Positions 8,154 to 8,238 of a DNA stretch of 8,238 nt are shown in pieces (positions within the stretch are counted from its first letter, which is position 1; each line of letters starts with the position of its first letter). The stretch spans positions 1-8,238 of the forward strand of contig JAAXVQ010000076.1 in assembly GCA_013335425.1 (NCBI GenBank). Reading direction: 5' to 3'. The notes beneath the pieces are model-generated. The model was not told the origin of the DNA. It made no database searches and was given only the letters and a program-made list of their open reading frames with translations. Made by a program: the position numbers and the translations under genes. The DNA comes from Candidatus Firestoneibacteriota bacterium. Lineage in GTDB: Bacteria; Oederibacteriota; JAAXVQ01.

Positions 8154-8238
8154 TTGGTAAAAGTTTCAAAAATATACAGTTGATCAACGTTTGAATATGA
8201 TTTCCTTGTATTTTTGTTAGTTCATCAGCTACCCAATT
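8137..8238 (-). CDS. Possible C-terminal end of an unidentified ORF, cut by the window edge
   Basis: From the window edge a minus-strand frame stays open for 33 codons (begins NWVADELTKIQG, contains LINCIFLKLLPN) and stops at TGA 8139-8137. I do not recognise it, and it does not resemble the conserved C-terminus of the ATP synthase delta subunit expected here. An open frame this short could arise by chance in AT-rich DNA. Confidence that it is a gene is low. Confidence 0.2.
   Translation of the reverse strand, partial: NWVADELTKIQGNHIQTLINCIFLKLLPNGSKN

Noticed and set aside
8179..8188. Perfect 10-bp palindrome GTTGATCAAC as a possible operator
   Set aside because: Several palindromes of this size are expected by chance in 8 kb, and no promoter is clearly placed around it.

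Overview
All recognisable genes in this window lie on the minus strand, so they read from high to low coordinates. Coding DNA is GC-rich. The gene content suggests a diderm (Gram-negative) bacterium: it has a bacterial F-type ATP synthase, a beta-barrel outer-membrane protein of the PorV/PorQ (UPF0164-like) type, and secreted proteins with Sec signal peptides. PorV-type proteins are typical of the FCB group and of lineages such as Elusimicrobiota and Omnitrophota. That points to an environmental, probably uncultured lineage, but I cannot name the phylum from this window.

Layout, in transcription order from the right edge. (1) 8074-8238: an AT-rich stretch (about 33% G+C over 8101-8238 by hand count) with degenerate 9-bp repeats and a tiny ORF whose stop codon overlaps the atpA start. 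(2) 3616-8073: the four-gene F1 cluster atpA-atpG-atpD-atpC, encoding the alpha, gamma, beta and epsilon subunits. All are full length with intact catalytic motifs. The atpA/atpG and atpG/atpD gaps each contain a palindrome of the same GTAGGGGCG type. atpH (delta) is not in its usual place next to atpA, and no F0 gene is in view. (3) 2545-3483: a single PorV/PorQ-like gene with its own sigma70-like promoter, a strong ribosome binding site and a clear intrinsic terminator. (4) 411-2316: a two-gene signalling unit, an HDOD-domain protein followed 31 nt later by a soluble coiled-coil histidine kinase, behind a TATAAT -10 box. (5) 1-201: the first 67 codons of a secreted protein of unknown function, cut by the window edge. 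Its near-consensus promoter is placed so that transcription should start at the A of the ATG, suggesting a leaderless mRNA.

The F1 genes build the catalytic head that makes or hydrolyses ATP. The outer-membrane gene and the HDOD/kinase pair look like independent transcription units and have no evident functional link to the ATP synthase. I found no RNA gene, CRISPR array, insertion sequence or prophage. I did not identify a clearly new multi-gene system; the more unusual signals are regulatory: the leaderless start, the repeated palindromes inside the F1 operon, the A-tract-rich atpG/atpD spacer, and the repeat/uORF leader of atpA.
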